NCBI GenBank assembly: GCA_018263115.1
Contig: JADFDC010000009.1
Span: 1-64,000, forward strand
Direction of reading: 5' to 3'
From: Thiobacillus sp.
Lineage (GTDB): Bacteria; Pseudomonadota; Gammaproteobacteria; Burkholderiales; Thiobacillaceae
Length of the DNA: 64,000 bases
A program made the translations under genes and the position numbers. Positions 54,169 through 63,114 of this stretch are shown here, in pieces (position 1 is the first letter of the stretch; each line of letters starts with the position of its first letter). The notes beneath the pieces are model-generated. The model saw nothing but the letters and a program-made list of their open reading frames with translations. It did not search any database and was not told the origin of the DNA.

Positions 54169-57100
54169 TGCTCAACCGCCTGATTGAATTTTCGCTGACG
54201 CAAAGAATCCTGACACTGGCGCTGATGGCGCTGCTGACGGCCTTTGGCATTCGCGCCTATCTGGGGTTGCCGATCGATGCCTTTCCCGATGTGTCCACCA
54301 CGCAGGTCAAGCTGATCCTGAAAGCGCCAGGCATGACGCCGGAAGAAGTGGAATCGCGCATTGCCACGCCGATCGAAATGGAAATGCTGGGTATCCCGAA
54401 CCAGCGCCTGCTGCGCTCGGTGTCCAAGTATGCCTTGACCGACATCACCATTGATTTCGAGGAAGGCACCGACATCTACTGGGCGCGCAGCCAGGTGGCC
54501 GAGCGCCTGAATGGCGTATTGGGCGACCTGCCGCAAGGCGTGACCGGCGGGCTGGCGCCCATCACCACGCCGCTGGGCGAAATGTTCATGTTCACTGTCG
54601 AAGGCGGTAATCTCAGCCTGGCGGATCGCCGCTCGCTGCTGGACTGGGTGATTCGCCCCCAGTTGCGCACATTACCCGGCGTGGCGGACGTGAATGCGCT
54701 GGGCGGCTTTGTCAAAACCTTCGAAGTCGTGCCGGACAGCAACGCGCTGGCCGCACGCGGCGTCACACTCATGCAGTTGAAGGACGCGATTCAGGCCAAT
54801 AACCGCAATGATGGTGCGGGCCGGTTGAATGAAGGCGAAGAAGTCTGGCTGGTGCGCATCGAGGGCGCGGTTAAAACCCTGGACGATCTGGCGGCCATCG
54901 TCGTGGCCGATAAAAATGGCGTGCCAGTGCGCGTGGGCGATGTAGCCAATGTGCGCACCGGCAGTCTCACACGATATGGCGCCGTGACCATGGGCGGCAA
55001 GGGCGAGGCGGTGGAAGGGCTGGTGTTAGGTCTGCGCGGCGCCAATGCCGGACAGTTGGTCGAAAGGGTTGCTGCCAAACTGGCTGAAATCGAAAAGACA
55101 TTGCCCGCTGGCGTGAAACTGGTGCCTTTCTATAACCGTGGCAATCTGGTGACGCAGGCGGTCGACACCGTGTCCAAGGCCTTGTATGAAGCCGTCGCTC
55201 TGGTGCTGGTTCTGCTGCTGCTGTTCCTCGGCAACATGCGCGCGGCGCTGGTAGTGGCGGTGATTCTGCCTTTGTCGGCATTGTTCACATTTGTACTGAT
55301 GCGCCAGTTCGGCATGAGCGCGAACCTGATGAGCCTGGGCGGGCTGGCGATTGCAATTGGTCTTCTGGTCGATGCTGCGGTGGTGGTGGTGGAAAACATC
55401 GAAAGCCAACTCGGCCATGAAGCCGGCAACGACAAGTCGCATCACAGCAAGCCGCGCCTGCATTTGATCTACCGCGCCAGCAAGGAAGTCGCCGTGCCGG
55501 TGGTATCGGGCATGGTCATCATCGCGCTGGTGTTCATGCCGTTGCTGACGCTGGAAGGCCTGGAAGGCAAGCTGTTCAAGCCGGTTGCGTTGACCATCGT
55601 GTTCGCGCTGATGGGCTCGATGGTGTTGTCGCTGACGGTCATTCCGGCGCTGAGTTCGCTGCTGCTGAAGCAGGTCGCTCACAGCGACCCCTGGCTGCCC
55701 CGCAAGGCGCTGCTGGCCTACACCCCGATTCTGGATCTTGCCCTGGCCAGGCCCAAGCCGTTCATTATCGGCGCAGTGGCGCTGCTGCTTGCTGCGGGCG
55801 CGACTTATCCCTTTATTGGCAAAACCTTCTTGCCAACGATGGACGAGGGCGATCTGATCCTGCAACTGGAAAAACTGCCTTCCGTCAGCCTTGAACAAAC
55901 CGTGGCCACCGACCTGGCCGTTCAGAAGGCGATTCTCAAACGTGTGCCGGAAGTCGGCGGCATCATCGCCCGCTCGGGATCGGACGAACTCGGGCTGGAT
56001 CCGATGGGCTTGAACCAGACCGATACCTTCCTCGTGCTGAAGCCGCGCGACACCTGGCGCAAGTCCGACAAGGAATGGTTAATGGAAGAAATCCGTACCG
56101 TGATGAAAGACTTCCCCGGTATGGGTTACGGCTTTACCCAGCCCATCGACATGCGCGTTTCGGAAATGCTGACCGGCTCGCGCGGCGATCTGGCCGTCAA
56201 GGTGTTCGGTCCGGATATCGCCATGCTGAACGATTTGGCGGCGCGCATCGAAACCGCGCTAAACAATGTGCCCGGCGCACAGGATGTGTTCAGCCTCAAG
56301 AACGATGGCGTGCAATATCTGAGTGTGCGCGTGGACCGTCTTGCAGCGGGCCGTCTGGGCGTGGATACGGATCAGTTGTCGGGCGTGCTGAAGACGCTGA
56401 TCGAAGGCGAGAAATCCGGTGTTGTCAGCGAGAGTGGACGCCGCGTGCCGCTGGTGTTGCGCGGCAGCGAAGCCTTGCGCACTTCGCCCGCGCTGTTTTC
56501 GCAACTGCAACTGACTTTGCCGGATGGGCGCAGCGTGCCCATTTCCGCCGTGGCCAGTATCGAACGCACGGAAGGCCCGGTGGCCATCAACCGCGAAAAT
56601 GCCGAGCGCTTTGTCGTGGTGCAGTCGAATGTGGCGGGGCGTGATCTGGTGAGCTTCGTCGAGGAGGCCAGGACGCGTATTGCAAGTGAGGTCAAATTGC
56701 CTCCGGGATATCGCATCACCTGGGGCGGACAGTTCGAGAACCAGCAGCGCGCAGCGGCGCGCCTGGCGGTCGTCGTGCCGGTAGCCTTGCTGCTGATTTT
56801 CGGCATCCTGTTCGCCACCTTCAAAAGCATTCGCCAGTCAGTGCTGGTCTTGTCAAATGTGCCGTTCGCCATGGTGGGTGGCATCTTCGGCCTGGCGGCG
56901 GCGGGCGAATATCTTTCCGTGCCGGCCTCGGTCGGCTTTATCGCCCTGCTGGGCATAGCGGTGCTGAACGGCGTCGTGCTGGTGAGTTATTTCAACCAGA
57001 TGCTGGCACAGGGCATGGCGCTGAATGACGTGGTGCGCGAAGGCGCGCGCAGGCGCTTGCGTCCGGTGCTGATGACCGCGAGCATCGCCGCCTTCGGATT

Positions 57101-57263
57101 GATCCCCCTGCTGCTGGCGACCGGGCCAGGATCGGAAATCCAGCGGCCCTTGGCGATCGTCGTCATCGGCGGCCTGATCACCTCCACGCTGCTGACGCTG
57201 ATTCTTTTGCCCATCCTGTTCCGTCGTTTTGGCGTGTCAAATAACAAAGGTAACGAATCATGA
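54168..57263 (+). CDS. Heavy-metal RND efflux pump, CzcA/CusA family
   Basis: 1031 residues from ATG 54168, twelve membrane helices with two large periplasmic loops. The motif in TM4 (about 390-412) reads GGLAIAIGLLVDAAVVVVEN. It lacks the DFG of the Zn/Co/Cd (HME1) pumps and looks nearer to the Cu/Ag (HME4) or unassigned (HME5) types, so divalent-metal specificity should not be assumed. A short His-bearing insert (KSHHSKPRL) follows it. The end overlaps the DUF3240 gene by 4 nt. Confidence 0.93.
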   Translation: MLNRLIEFSLTQRILTLALMALLTAFGIRAYLGLPIDAFPDVSTTQVKLILKAPGMTPEEVESRIATPIEMEMLGIPNQRLLRSVSKYALTDITIDFEEGTDIYWARSQVAERLNGVLGDLPQGVTGGLAPITTPLGEMFMFTVEGGNLSLADRRSLLDWVIRPQLRTLPGVADVNALGGFVKTFEVVPDSNALAARGVTLMQLKDAIQANNRNDGAGRLNEGEEVWLVRIEGAVKTLDDLAAIVVADKNGVPVRVGDVANVRTGSLTRYGAVTMGGKGEAVEGLVLGLRGANAGQLVERVAAKLAEIEKTLPAGVKLVPFYNRGNLVTQAVDTVSKALYEAVALVLVLLLLFLGNMRAALVVAVILPLSALFTFVLMRQFGMSANLMSLGGLAIAIGLLVDAAVVVVENIESQLGHEAGNDKSHHSKPRLHLIYRASKEVAVPVVSGMVIIALVFMPLLTLEGLEGKLFKPVALTIVFALMGSMVLSLTVIPALSSLLLKQVAHSDPWLPRKALLAYTPILDLALARPKPFIIGAVALLLAAGATYPFIGKTFLPTMDEGDLILQLEKLPSVSLEQTVATDLAVQKAILKRVPEVGGIIARSGSDELGLDPMGLNQTDTFLVLKPRDTWRKSDKEWLMEEIRTVMKDFPGMGYGFTQPIDMRVSEMLTGSRGDLAVKVFGPDIAMLNDLAARIETALNNVPGAQDVFSLKNDGVQYLSVRVDRLAAGRLGVDTDQLSGVLKTLIEGEKSGVVSESGRRVPLVLRGSEALRTSPALFSQLQLTLPDGRSVPISAVASIERTEGPVAINRENAERFVVVQSNVAGRDLVSFVEEARTRIASEVKLPPGYRITWGGQFENQQRAAARLAVVVPVALLLIFGILFATFKSIRQSVLVLSNVPFAMVGGIFGLAAAGEYLSVPASVGFIALLGIAVLNGVVLVSYFNQMLAQGMALNDVVREGARRRLRPVLMTASIAAFGLIPLLLATGPGSEIQRPLAIVVIGGLITSTLLTLILLPILFRRFGVSNNKGNES

Positions 57264-57562
57264 ATCTGGTTTTGCTCACTATTGTCGCGCCCGCCAGGTT
57301 GAAGGACGATTTGCTGGAACTCTTGCTCAAGCACCCGGATCTGGCGTCCGGTTTCACGGTTAGCCAGGCCGAAGGCCACGGCGCCGATCTCGCATTCCGC
57401 ACCGTGACGGATCAGGTTCGCGGCCGTGAAGACCGGATCAGAACCGAGTGTGTCATCCAGAACGAAAATCTCCCCGCCTTGAGGGAAGTCATCAAACACG
57501 GCCTGCCTGGCAGCAACATCGTTTGCTGGGCAGTCCCCGTCATGGAGTTCGGAAAATGTTGA
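57260..57562 (+). CDS. DUF3240 family small protein of RND operons
   Basis: 100 residues, soluble, without signal. The fold looks PII/CutA-like (LVLLTIVAPARLKDDLLELLLKHPDLASGFTV), a family often found next to heavy-metal RND pumps, where it may sense metal or regulate the pump. Overlaps the pump gene by 4 nt and CzcC by 7 nt. Confidence 0.8.
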   Translation: MNLVLLTIVAPARLKDDLLELLLKHPDLASGFTVSQAEGHGADLAFRTVTDQVRGREDRIRTECVIQNENLPALREVIKHGLPGSNIVCWAVPVMEFGKC

Positions 57563-58797
57563 AGTTTGCTGTTGGAATCATTTCGTGCGCGGCAGGGCTA
57601 TCCATCACATCAGTCCATGCCGCCGATTGGCCAGGGCTGCCGCCTTCGGATCAGGCTGCTGACGCGCTGTCAAAACAGCCGCGCGTGCTGGAAGCAATGG
57701 TCATGCTGGATGCCGCAAAGTCGAAAGCCGAAGCCCTGAAGGCGGGTAGTCACGAATGGACGGCGCGCGCCGGCCTGCAAAACCGCTCGGTCAGGAACGG
57801 AACGGACAGCCGTGAATGGGAAACGGCGCTGGAGCGCGCCATCCGCTTGCCCGGCAAGGCCAGACTGGATGGCAGTCTGGGGCAGTCGCTGGTTCAGCAG
57901 TCAGAATTTGCCGTGGGCGATGCGATGCATGAATCGGGCAAGGAACTGCTTAAAAGCTGGTTCGATTACGCACGCGCACGGGAACACGCGCGGGTGTGGG
58001 AAACGCAGACTGGATTATTGAAAACACAATTGGACATCGTCGAGAAACGAATTCGCGCGGGCGATGCGCCCAAGCTGGAACGAGAGGCCGCGCGCGCCGC
58101 GCTCAGCCAGAGCCAAAGCCAGACCGCGCGTGCGGTGATGCAACGGGAATCCGCGCATACCCTGCTCAAATCACGCTACCTACGGCTTGCTCAGCTTGAA
58201 GTGGATATGCCTGAGCCTGCCCCGTTGGAGGGCACGCTGGAAAGCTGGCGGGCGGCCATGCTGGAAGACAATCACGAACTGGCTTACCAGCAGGCCGCGG
58301 CGCAGTCCGCCAAACTGAACGCGGAACGGCAATCCGCGAACAGGAAACCCGATCCCGCTGTTGGCGTGCGCTACAGCTCTGAGCAGGGCGGAGATGAAAA
58401 GGTGTTGGGCGCCTATGTGAGCATTGCCCTGCCCGGCGCAGCGCGCAGACATGATGGAGCAGCCGCACTGGCCGAGTCCCAGGCCGCTGCGGTAAGGGCC
58501 AATGCAGTCAGGGCGAGATTGTCGCAGGAGGCGGAAATCCAGTATCTGGGCGCGCTGCATAGCCGCGATGCCTGGCTCAACGCCAAGGAATCGTTGCTGG
58601 CTTATCAAAAGCAGGCAGAGGGTGCGGCGCGCGCCTACCAGTTGGGTGAAGGCAATCTCTCCGAATCCCTGACTGCCCGCAGATTGGCTCTTGAAGCGCA
58701 GCTTAATGAAATCGCCGCGCGGGCGGACGCGGTGGAGTCCCATTACAGGCTCAAACTGGATGCACATCAGCTTTGGCCATTCCATCAATCCGAATAA
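57556..58797 (+). CDS. TolC-family outer-membrane channel (CzcC-like)
   Basis: 413 residues from ATG 57556 (track start 36 codons too early). Signal peptide (cleavage near VHA), then the two long helical repeats of OEP/TolC channels rich in Ala, Gln, Glu and Arg (LDAAKSKAEALKAGSHEW, LARAREHARVWETQ-like regions). It completes the tripartite pump. The order here, B-A-(DUF3240)-C, differs from the usual C-B-A. Confidence 0.88.
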   Translation: MLKFAVGIISCAAGLSITSVHAADWPGLPPSDQAADALSKQPRVLEAMVMLDAAKSKAEALKAGSHEWTARAGLQNRSVRNGTDSREWETALERAIRLPGKARLDGSLGQSLVQQSEFAVGDAMHESGKELLKSWFDYARAREHARVWETQTGLLKTQLDIVEKRIRAGDAPKLEREAARAALSQSQSQTARAVMQRESAHTLLKSRYLRLAQLEVDMPEPAPLEGTLESWRAAMLEDNHELAYQQAAAQSAKLNAERQSANRKPDPAVGVRYSSEQGGDEKVLGAYVSIALPGAARRHDGAAALAESQAAAVRANAVRARLSQEAEIQYLGALHSRDAWLNAKESLLAYQKQAEGAARAYQLGEGNLSESLTARRLALEAQLNEIAARADAVESHYRLKLDAHQLWPFHQSE

Positions 58798-58887
58798 TTT
58801 ATAGGCAGTGAATTGAACTTCAGGGAGTGGTTGATCTCTCAGGATAAAGAGGTCTTATTTTGGTGGTGTTTATTTAGGAGTCAAATC

Positions 58888-59304
58888 ATGAAACATGCTT
58901 ACTTCACAATTGCGGCAACAGCGATGACCTTGGTGCTGACCGGCCAAGCCGGTGCAGCTGATCAGGTGAGGGAACAGGACAGGGAACGTATCCATGTCGA
59001 AACTCAGACACAGCAGCAGACCCAGACGCAAGTCAGAGATCAGGAACGTATTTACGGGAGTCAAATGATGACCGAACAAGAAAGAAACGAATACCGCAAT
59101 CAAATGCGCACCCTCAAAACTGAACAAGAGCGCGAGGCTTTCCGCAAGGAGCATCACGAAAAAATGAAAGTGCGCGCAAAGGCCCAGGGAGTGGCACTTC
59201 CAGATGAACCTCCCGCCCAGGGCGCAGGCAAGGGCATGGGCACCGGAGCAGGCAAGGGCATGGGCACCGGAGCAGGGGGCGGATACGGTGGTGGCCGGAA
59301 GTAA
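58888..59304 (+). CDS. Gln-rich exported protein with GKGMGTGA repeats
   Basis: 138 residues from ATG 58888, with TAGGAGTC 7 nt upstream. Signal peptide (cleavage near AGA, residue 22), a Gln/Thr/Glu-rich middle (TQTQQQTQTQ), a charged helix (TEQERNEYRNQMRTLKTEQEREAFRKEHHEKM) and a Gly-rich tail built from a 24-nt tandem repeat. Lies 91 nt after the CzcC-like gene, with no clear terminator between. Probably envelope-associated; function unknown. Confidence 0.65.
   Translation: MKHAYFTIAATAMTLVLTGQAGAADQVREQDRERIHVETQTQQQTQTQVRDQERIYGSQMMTEQERNEYRNQMRTLKTEQEREAFRKEHHEKMKVRAKAQGVALPDEPPAQGAGKGMGTGAGKGMGTGAGGGYGGGRK
59224..59271 (+). repeat. 24-nt in-frame tandem repeat (two copies)
   Basis: Two identical consecutive 24-mers beginning GCAGGCAAGGGCATGGGCAC encode AGKGMGTG twice within the Gly-rich tail of the preceding protein. 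Confidence 0.9.
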
Positions 59305-59332
59305 TTTCTGATTCGGCCTCATCAACGTTGAG

Positions 59333-59357
59333 ACGCCAGCAGCAATGCTGGCGTTTT
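59333..59357 (+). terminator. Terminator after the RND operon
   Basis: ACGCCAGCA GCAA TGCTGGCGT, a perfect 9-bp stem with a GCAA tetraloop, followed by TTTC. It separates the efflux operon from the cytochrome operon. Confidence 0.75.
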
Positions 59358-59359
59358 CA

Positions 59360-59376
59360 CTTAATGGCTGCTTAAT
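59360..59376 (+). promoter_or_regulatory. CTTAAT-N5-CTTAAT response-regulator box upstream of the cytochrome operon
   Basis: Exact direct repeat CTTAAT GGCTG CTTAAT, 3 nt after the terminator. Ten nt downstream lies CATGCT, aligned with the TAGACT after the other copy at 52543. The start codon of the SHP gene is 50 nt further on. Confidence 0.7.
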
Positions 59377-59425
59377 TTTTACCGTGCATGCTTGGAACTG
59401 TCAGTAGACAACCAAGGAGATCGCA

Positions 59426-59827
59426 ATGCGCGCATTCATGTATCTGACTGTTCTGGGCGGATTGATTTCATCAGCCCAGGCGGCAAGTCCAACCGACTTT
59501 CTTGCAGCCTATGCCAGTCAGGCCAAGCAGGAAAGTCCTGCCTTTAACACACCATCAGCAAGCCGGGGGCAGCATTTCTTTCAGAAATCGCATGGCAAAG
59601 AGTGGAGTTGCGCTTCGTGCCATACCCAATTGCCAACCGGTTCAGGAAAACATCAGGTAACGGGAAAGCGCATCGAGGCGCTTGCCCCTTTGGCCAATGC
59701 GGAACGATTTACCAGCGAGCGGAAAGTGGAGAAATGGTTCAAGCGCAACTGCGGCGATGTGCTGGGCAGAAACTGCACGGCCCAGGAAAAGGGTGATGTC
59801 CTGGCTTGGTTGTTGTCACTTCGTTGA
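59426..59827 (+). CDS. shp: DUF1924 / SHP-type cytochrome c
   Basis: 133 residues. Signal peptide (cleavage near AQA), then a single heme site CASCH in EWSCASCHTQLP. The end NCGDVLGRNCTAQEKGDVLAWLLSL, with two further cysteines, is typical of SHP (sphaeroides heme protein), an oxygen- and NO-binding cytochrome. AAGGAGATCGCA lies before the ATG. It begins the operon shp-dhc-cytb-RR-HK. Confidence 0.85.
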   Translation: MRAFMYLTVLGGLISSAQAASPTDFLAAYASQAKQESPAFNTPSASRGQHFFQKSHGKEWSCASCHTQLPTGSGKHQVTGKRIEALAPLANAERFTSERKVEKWFKRNCGDVLGRNCTAQEKGDVLAWLLSLR

Positions 59828-59837
59828 GGAGAGGGAA

Positions 59838-60332
59838 ATGATGAATTTGCTTCAAAAGAAACTTGGTTTCAGTCCGATCACCGGACTGGCCTTGTGCCTG
59901 GCCGCGAGCGCTTCCAGCGCTAGTGAGGGCCGGTATTCGATTAACCATCCAGGCTACCAACAGGAGTGCGGCAGCTGCCACGTGGCCTACCCGCCGCAAA
60001 TGCTGTCGTCTGCCTCCTGGCGCGCCGTCATGGGCGGTCTGGACAAGCACTTTGGCACCGATGCCAGTCTGGATGAAAAAACACATTCGCAAATCCTGCG
60101 GTTTTTACTGGCCAATGCCGGCAAACGCAGCACGGATTCGAATGGCAAGCCGCTGCTTCGCATCACTGAAACGCGCGGGTTCATCCATGAGCATTCCGAG
60201 GAATTGCCGCAAGACATCTGGAAGCACCCTGCGGTCAAAACCGCCGCGAATTGCCAGGCTTGTCACACTGCCGCCGATAAGGGCGACTATTCCGAGCGAA
60301 GCCTTCGCTTGCCCAAAGGAGTAATGAAATGA
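59838..60332 (+). CDS. dhc: Diheme cytochrome c (DHC)
   Basis: 164 residues from ATG 59838 (GAGGAGAGGGAA just upstream). Signal peptide (cleavage near ASA), then two heme sites, CGSCHVAYPP and CQACHTAAD. DHC is the electron donor of SHP in Rhodobacter and Shewanella. It lies 10 nt after shp and overlaps the cytochrome b561 gene by 4 nt. Confidence 0.9.
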   Translation: MMNLLQKKLGFSPITGLALCLAASASSASEGRYSINHPGYQQECGSCHVAYPPQMLSSASWRAVMGGLDKHFGTDASLDEKTHSQILRFLLANAGKRSTDSNGKPLLRITETRGFIHEHSEELPQDIWKHPAVKTAANCQACHTAADKGDYSERSLRLPKGVMK

Positions 60333-61057
60333 ACACACAAGCATCCGGGCGCATCCTGGTCTGGGATCTGCCCACGCGCCTGTTTCACTGGCTGCTGGTA
60401 CTGAGCTTCGCCGGTGCGTGGTTGACGGCAGAAAGCGAACGGTATCGCGATCTTCACGTGATGCTGGGCTACAGCCTGCTGGGACTGATCGCCTTTCGCC
60501 TGGTATGGGGCGTCATTGGCACGCGTTATGCCCGTTTTAACGAATTCGTCCGCTCGCCAGGTGCGGCAATGCGCTATTTGAAATCGCTGGCCTCAGGCAA
60601 GGCGAAACACTTTATTGGCCACAATCCCGCCGGTGCCTTGGCCATTGTTCTGCTACTGTTAATGGGCATCGCGTCAGGTGTTTCTGGCTGGATGACCTAC
60701 AACGAGATTGGCGGAGAGTGGGTGGAAGAAGGACATGAACTCTTCTCTGATCTCATGCTTGTGGTGGTGGGCATTCATGTCGTTGGCGTCATCGTCGGCA
60801 GCCTTGCGCACCGCGAGAATCTGGTACGTGCCATGGTGACGGGCACCAAGCAGGGCGAATCCGGACAGGGTATCCGGAAGCCGCGAATCATTCCTGCCAT
60901 GTTGCTTGGGTTGAGCATGGCGGGATTCTGGGGCCTCTGGTTTAATGGCAAATTGAATATCGACGCTTCGGCTGAGACAGACAGCCTGCAGACATCAGGG
61001 TTGGTTGATGCCGGACAACACGGGCGCAAAGGCAATCACCATGAAGATGACGACTGA
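60329..61057 (+). CDS. Cytochrome b561-type membrane protein
   Basis: 242 residues; four membrane helices (about 18-36, 46-64, 105-122, 140-160) plus one near 193-210. The hallmark VWDLPTRLFHWLLVLSFAGAW and further His in LHVMLGY and GIHVVGV are the heme ligands. It likely passes quinol electrons to DHC and SHP. The C-terminal tail is acidic and His-bearing (GNHHEDDD). Ends 22 nt before the response regulator. Confidence 0.9.
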   Translation: MNTQASGRILVWDLPTRLFHWLLVLSFAGAWLTAESERYRDLHVMLGYSLLGLIAFRLVWGVIGTRYARFNEFVRSPGAAMRYLKSLASGKAKHFIGHNPAGALAIVLLLLMGIASGVSGWMTYNEIGGEWVEEGHELFSDLMLVVVGIHVVGVIVGSLAHRENLVRAMVTGTKQGESGQGIRKPRIIPAMLLGLSMAGFWGLWFNGKLNIDASAETDSLQTSGLVDAGQHGRKGNHHEDDD

Positions 61058-61079
61058 ACGGAAAAGAGCAAAGGCATAG

Positions 61080-61745
61080 ATGCGCATCCTGGTGGTAGAA
61101 GACAACACCCTGCTGGGAGATGGCATCCAGACTGGACTCAGGCAGCACGGTTTTACGGTTGACTGGGTTCAGGACGGTGTCGCGGCGGACCTGGCCATCA
61201 AAGGCGAACCCTACGCCGCCGTCGTGCTTGACCTGGGACTGCCGCGCCGTTCGGGACTGGAAGTTCTGAGAGACATGCGCCATTCGTGCAATGCCACGCC
61301 GGTACTGATCCTGACGGCACGAGATGCCATAGAAGACAGGGTGGCCGGCCTCGATGCCGGCGCCGATGACTATCTGGTCAAGCCTTTCGACCTGAACGAA
61401 TTGTCCGCGCGCCTGCGCGCACTGATCCGCCGCGCGGGTGGCCATGCGTCGGCCGTGCTGACCGTTGGTGCGCTGAGTCTCGACCCTGCAGGCCGCACGG
61501 TGACTTTTCGCAATGAACCCAAAACCTTGTCCACCAGGGAATTCGATCTGCTGCATGCGCTGATGAACCATGCGGGTCGGGTCATGTCGCGTGAACAGAT
61601 CATGTCCGCGCTATATGCCTGGGGCGAGGAGATCGAGTCGAATGCAATCGACGTGCATCTTCACCACCTGCGCAGGAAGCTTTCTCCGGATGTCGTGCAA
61701 ACCCTGCGCGGGGTGGGATACATGCTGCCAAAGGATATCCAGTGA
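61080..61745 (+). CDS. OmpR-family response regulator (QseB/PmrA-like)
   Basis: 221 residues. Receiver domain (about 1-115) with VVLDLGLPRRSGLE carrying the phosphorylated Asp near residue 51, and LILTARDAIEDRVAGLDAGADDYLVKPFD; then a winged-helix DNA-binding domain (about 125-220; STREFDLLHALMNHAGRVMSREQIM). Relatives bind CTTAA-N5-CTTAA direct repeats, which are present upstream of its own operon and of the RND operon. Overlaps the kinase start by 4 nt. Confidence 0.93.
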   Translation: MRILVVEDNTLLGDGIQTGLRQHGFTVDWVQDGVAADLAIKGEPYAAVVLDLGLPRRSGLEVLRDMRHSCNATPVLILTARDAIEDRVAGLDAGADDYLVKPFDLNELSARLRALIRRAGGHASAVLTVGALSLDPAGRTVTFRNEPKTLSTREFDLLHALMNHAGRVMSREQIMSALYAWGEEIESNAIDVHLHHLRRKLSPDVVQTLRGVGYMLPKDIQ

Positions 61746-63073
61746 ACGTGACGATACGCGGCAGTGTCCGCCGCCGCCTGCTGCTCATGCTGCTTGGCGG
61801 CGTCATGCTGGTCTGGCTGGGCGCGGCCGCCGTCACTGCCTGGGAAACGCGTTCCGAAATGCAGGAGTTGCTGGACGCGCATCTCGCGCAAAGCGCCTCG
61901 CTGCTGGTTGCACAGATTGGCCACGACTTCGATGAAATTGAAATGGAACATGCCCTGCCGCTGCACAAATACGCGCACAACGTCGCCTTTCAGGTCTGGG
62001 AGCAGGGCCGTACGCTGCTGCTGCACTCCGCCGATGCGCCCGCCACACGGCTGGCCGAAACAGAAGAAGGATTCGCGGACGTTTCCCTGCAGGGGCAGGC
62101 CTGGCGCGTCTTCAGCGTTTGGGATGCCAGACACGAATACCTGATCCAGGTTGGTGAATCGGTGGAGGCCCGCGAACATCTCGCGCTGGAAATTCTGGAA
62201 AAATTGGTGCAGCCACTGCTGTACTCGATTCCGTTATTGGGGGTTCTGATCTGGTTTGCCGTGGGTGCTTCCCTGAAACCGGTGGGGAGGATAGGCGCGG
62301 CCCTGGCCCAGCGCGATCCCGGTTTTCTCGCGCCGATCGAGGACGAGGTGCCCGTGGAAATCGCCCCCATGGTGGATCGCCTGAATACCCTGCTGGGCAA
62401 GGTGCAAAGCTCGCTCGACAATGAGCGCCGCTTTACCAGCGACGCCGCGCACGAACTCCGCACGCCGTTGGCCGCGCTGAAAACCCAGCTTCAGGTGGCG
62501 AAAGGCGCAGGGAACAATGTGGAACGGAAACGCGCGATCAACCACGCGCTGCAAGCCGGCGACCGCGCCACGCGGCTGGTGGAACAATTGCTGACCTTGT
62601 CCCGGCTCGATCACGATACCTGGCCGCAACACGCCGAGACCGTCGACCTGCACCGGGTCGCGGCCGACGTGCTGGCCGAATCGGCGCCCACGGCATCCGA
62701 AAGGCATATCCAGCTTTCCCTTGCCGGAGAGCAGGGTGCTGCCGTCGAGGGACAGGCCGGCTTGCTGGGCATCCTGATCCGCAACCTTGTCGACAACGCC
62801 CTGCGTTATTCGCCGCCTGATACCGAAGTCGAAGTCAAAATTGGCAGTGAAGCAGGCCGAACCACGCTCGAAGTAAAAGACCAGGGGCCGGGCATACCGG
62901 AATCCGAACGGGAAAATGCCCTGCGCCGCTTTCATCGTCTTGCCGGCGAGGATACCTCCGGCAGCGGATTGGGCTTGTCTATTGTTGCACGCATCGCCGA
63001 ACTGCATCAGGCCAGGCTGGAATTGCTGGAAGGTGAGAACGGAAGAGGACTCAGAGTTAGGATAGCATTTTGA
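61742..63073 (+). CDS. Sensor histidine kinase (QseC-like)
   Basis: 443 residues, starting at GTG 61742. Two membrane helices (about 10-32 and 158-178) flank a periplasmic sensor region (about 33-157). The dimerisation/phosphotransfer box FTSDAAHELRTPLAALKTQ has the phosphorylated His near residue 239. The ATP-binding motifs are LVDNALRYSPP, VKDQGPGIPES and GSGLGLSIV. Likely stimulus: metal stress or redox state of the envelope, inferred from the operons that share the CTTAAT box. Confidence 0.93.
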   Translation: MNVTIRGSVRRRLLLMLLGGVMLVWLGAAAVTAWETRSEMQELLDAHLAQSASLLVAQIGHDFDEIEMEHALPLHKYAHNVAFQVWEQGRTLLLHSADAPATRLAETEEGFADVSLQGQAWRVFSVWDARHEYLIQVGESVEAREHLALEILEKLVQPLLYSIPLLGVLIWFAVGASLKPVGRIGAALAQRDPGFLAPIEDEVPVEIAPMVDRLNTLLGKVQSSLDNERRFTSDAAHELRTPLAALKTQLQVAKGAGNNVERKRAINHALQAGDRATRLVEQLLTLSRLDHDTWPQHAETVDLHRVAADVLAESAPTASERHIQLSLAGEQGAAVEGQAGLLGILIRNLVDNALRYSPPDTEVEVKIGSEAGRTTLEVKDQGPGIPESERENALRRFHRLAGEDTSGSGLGLSIVARIAELHQARLELLEGENGRGLRVRIAF

Positions 63074-63114
63074 ATTTGTCTTTGATGAGCAGTACTAGAA
63101 TTCATTGCAGACAG

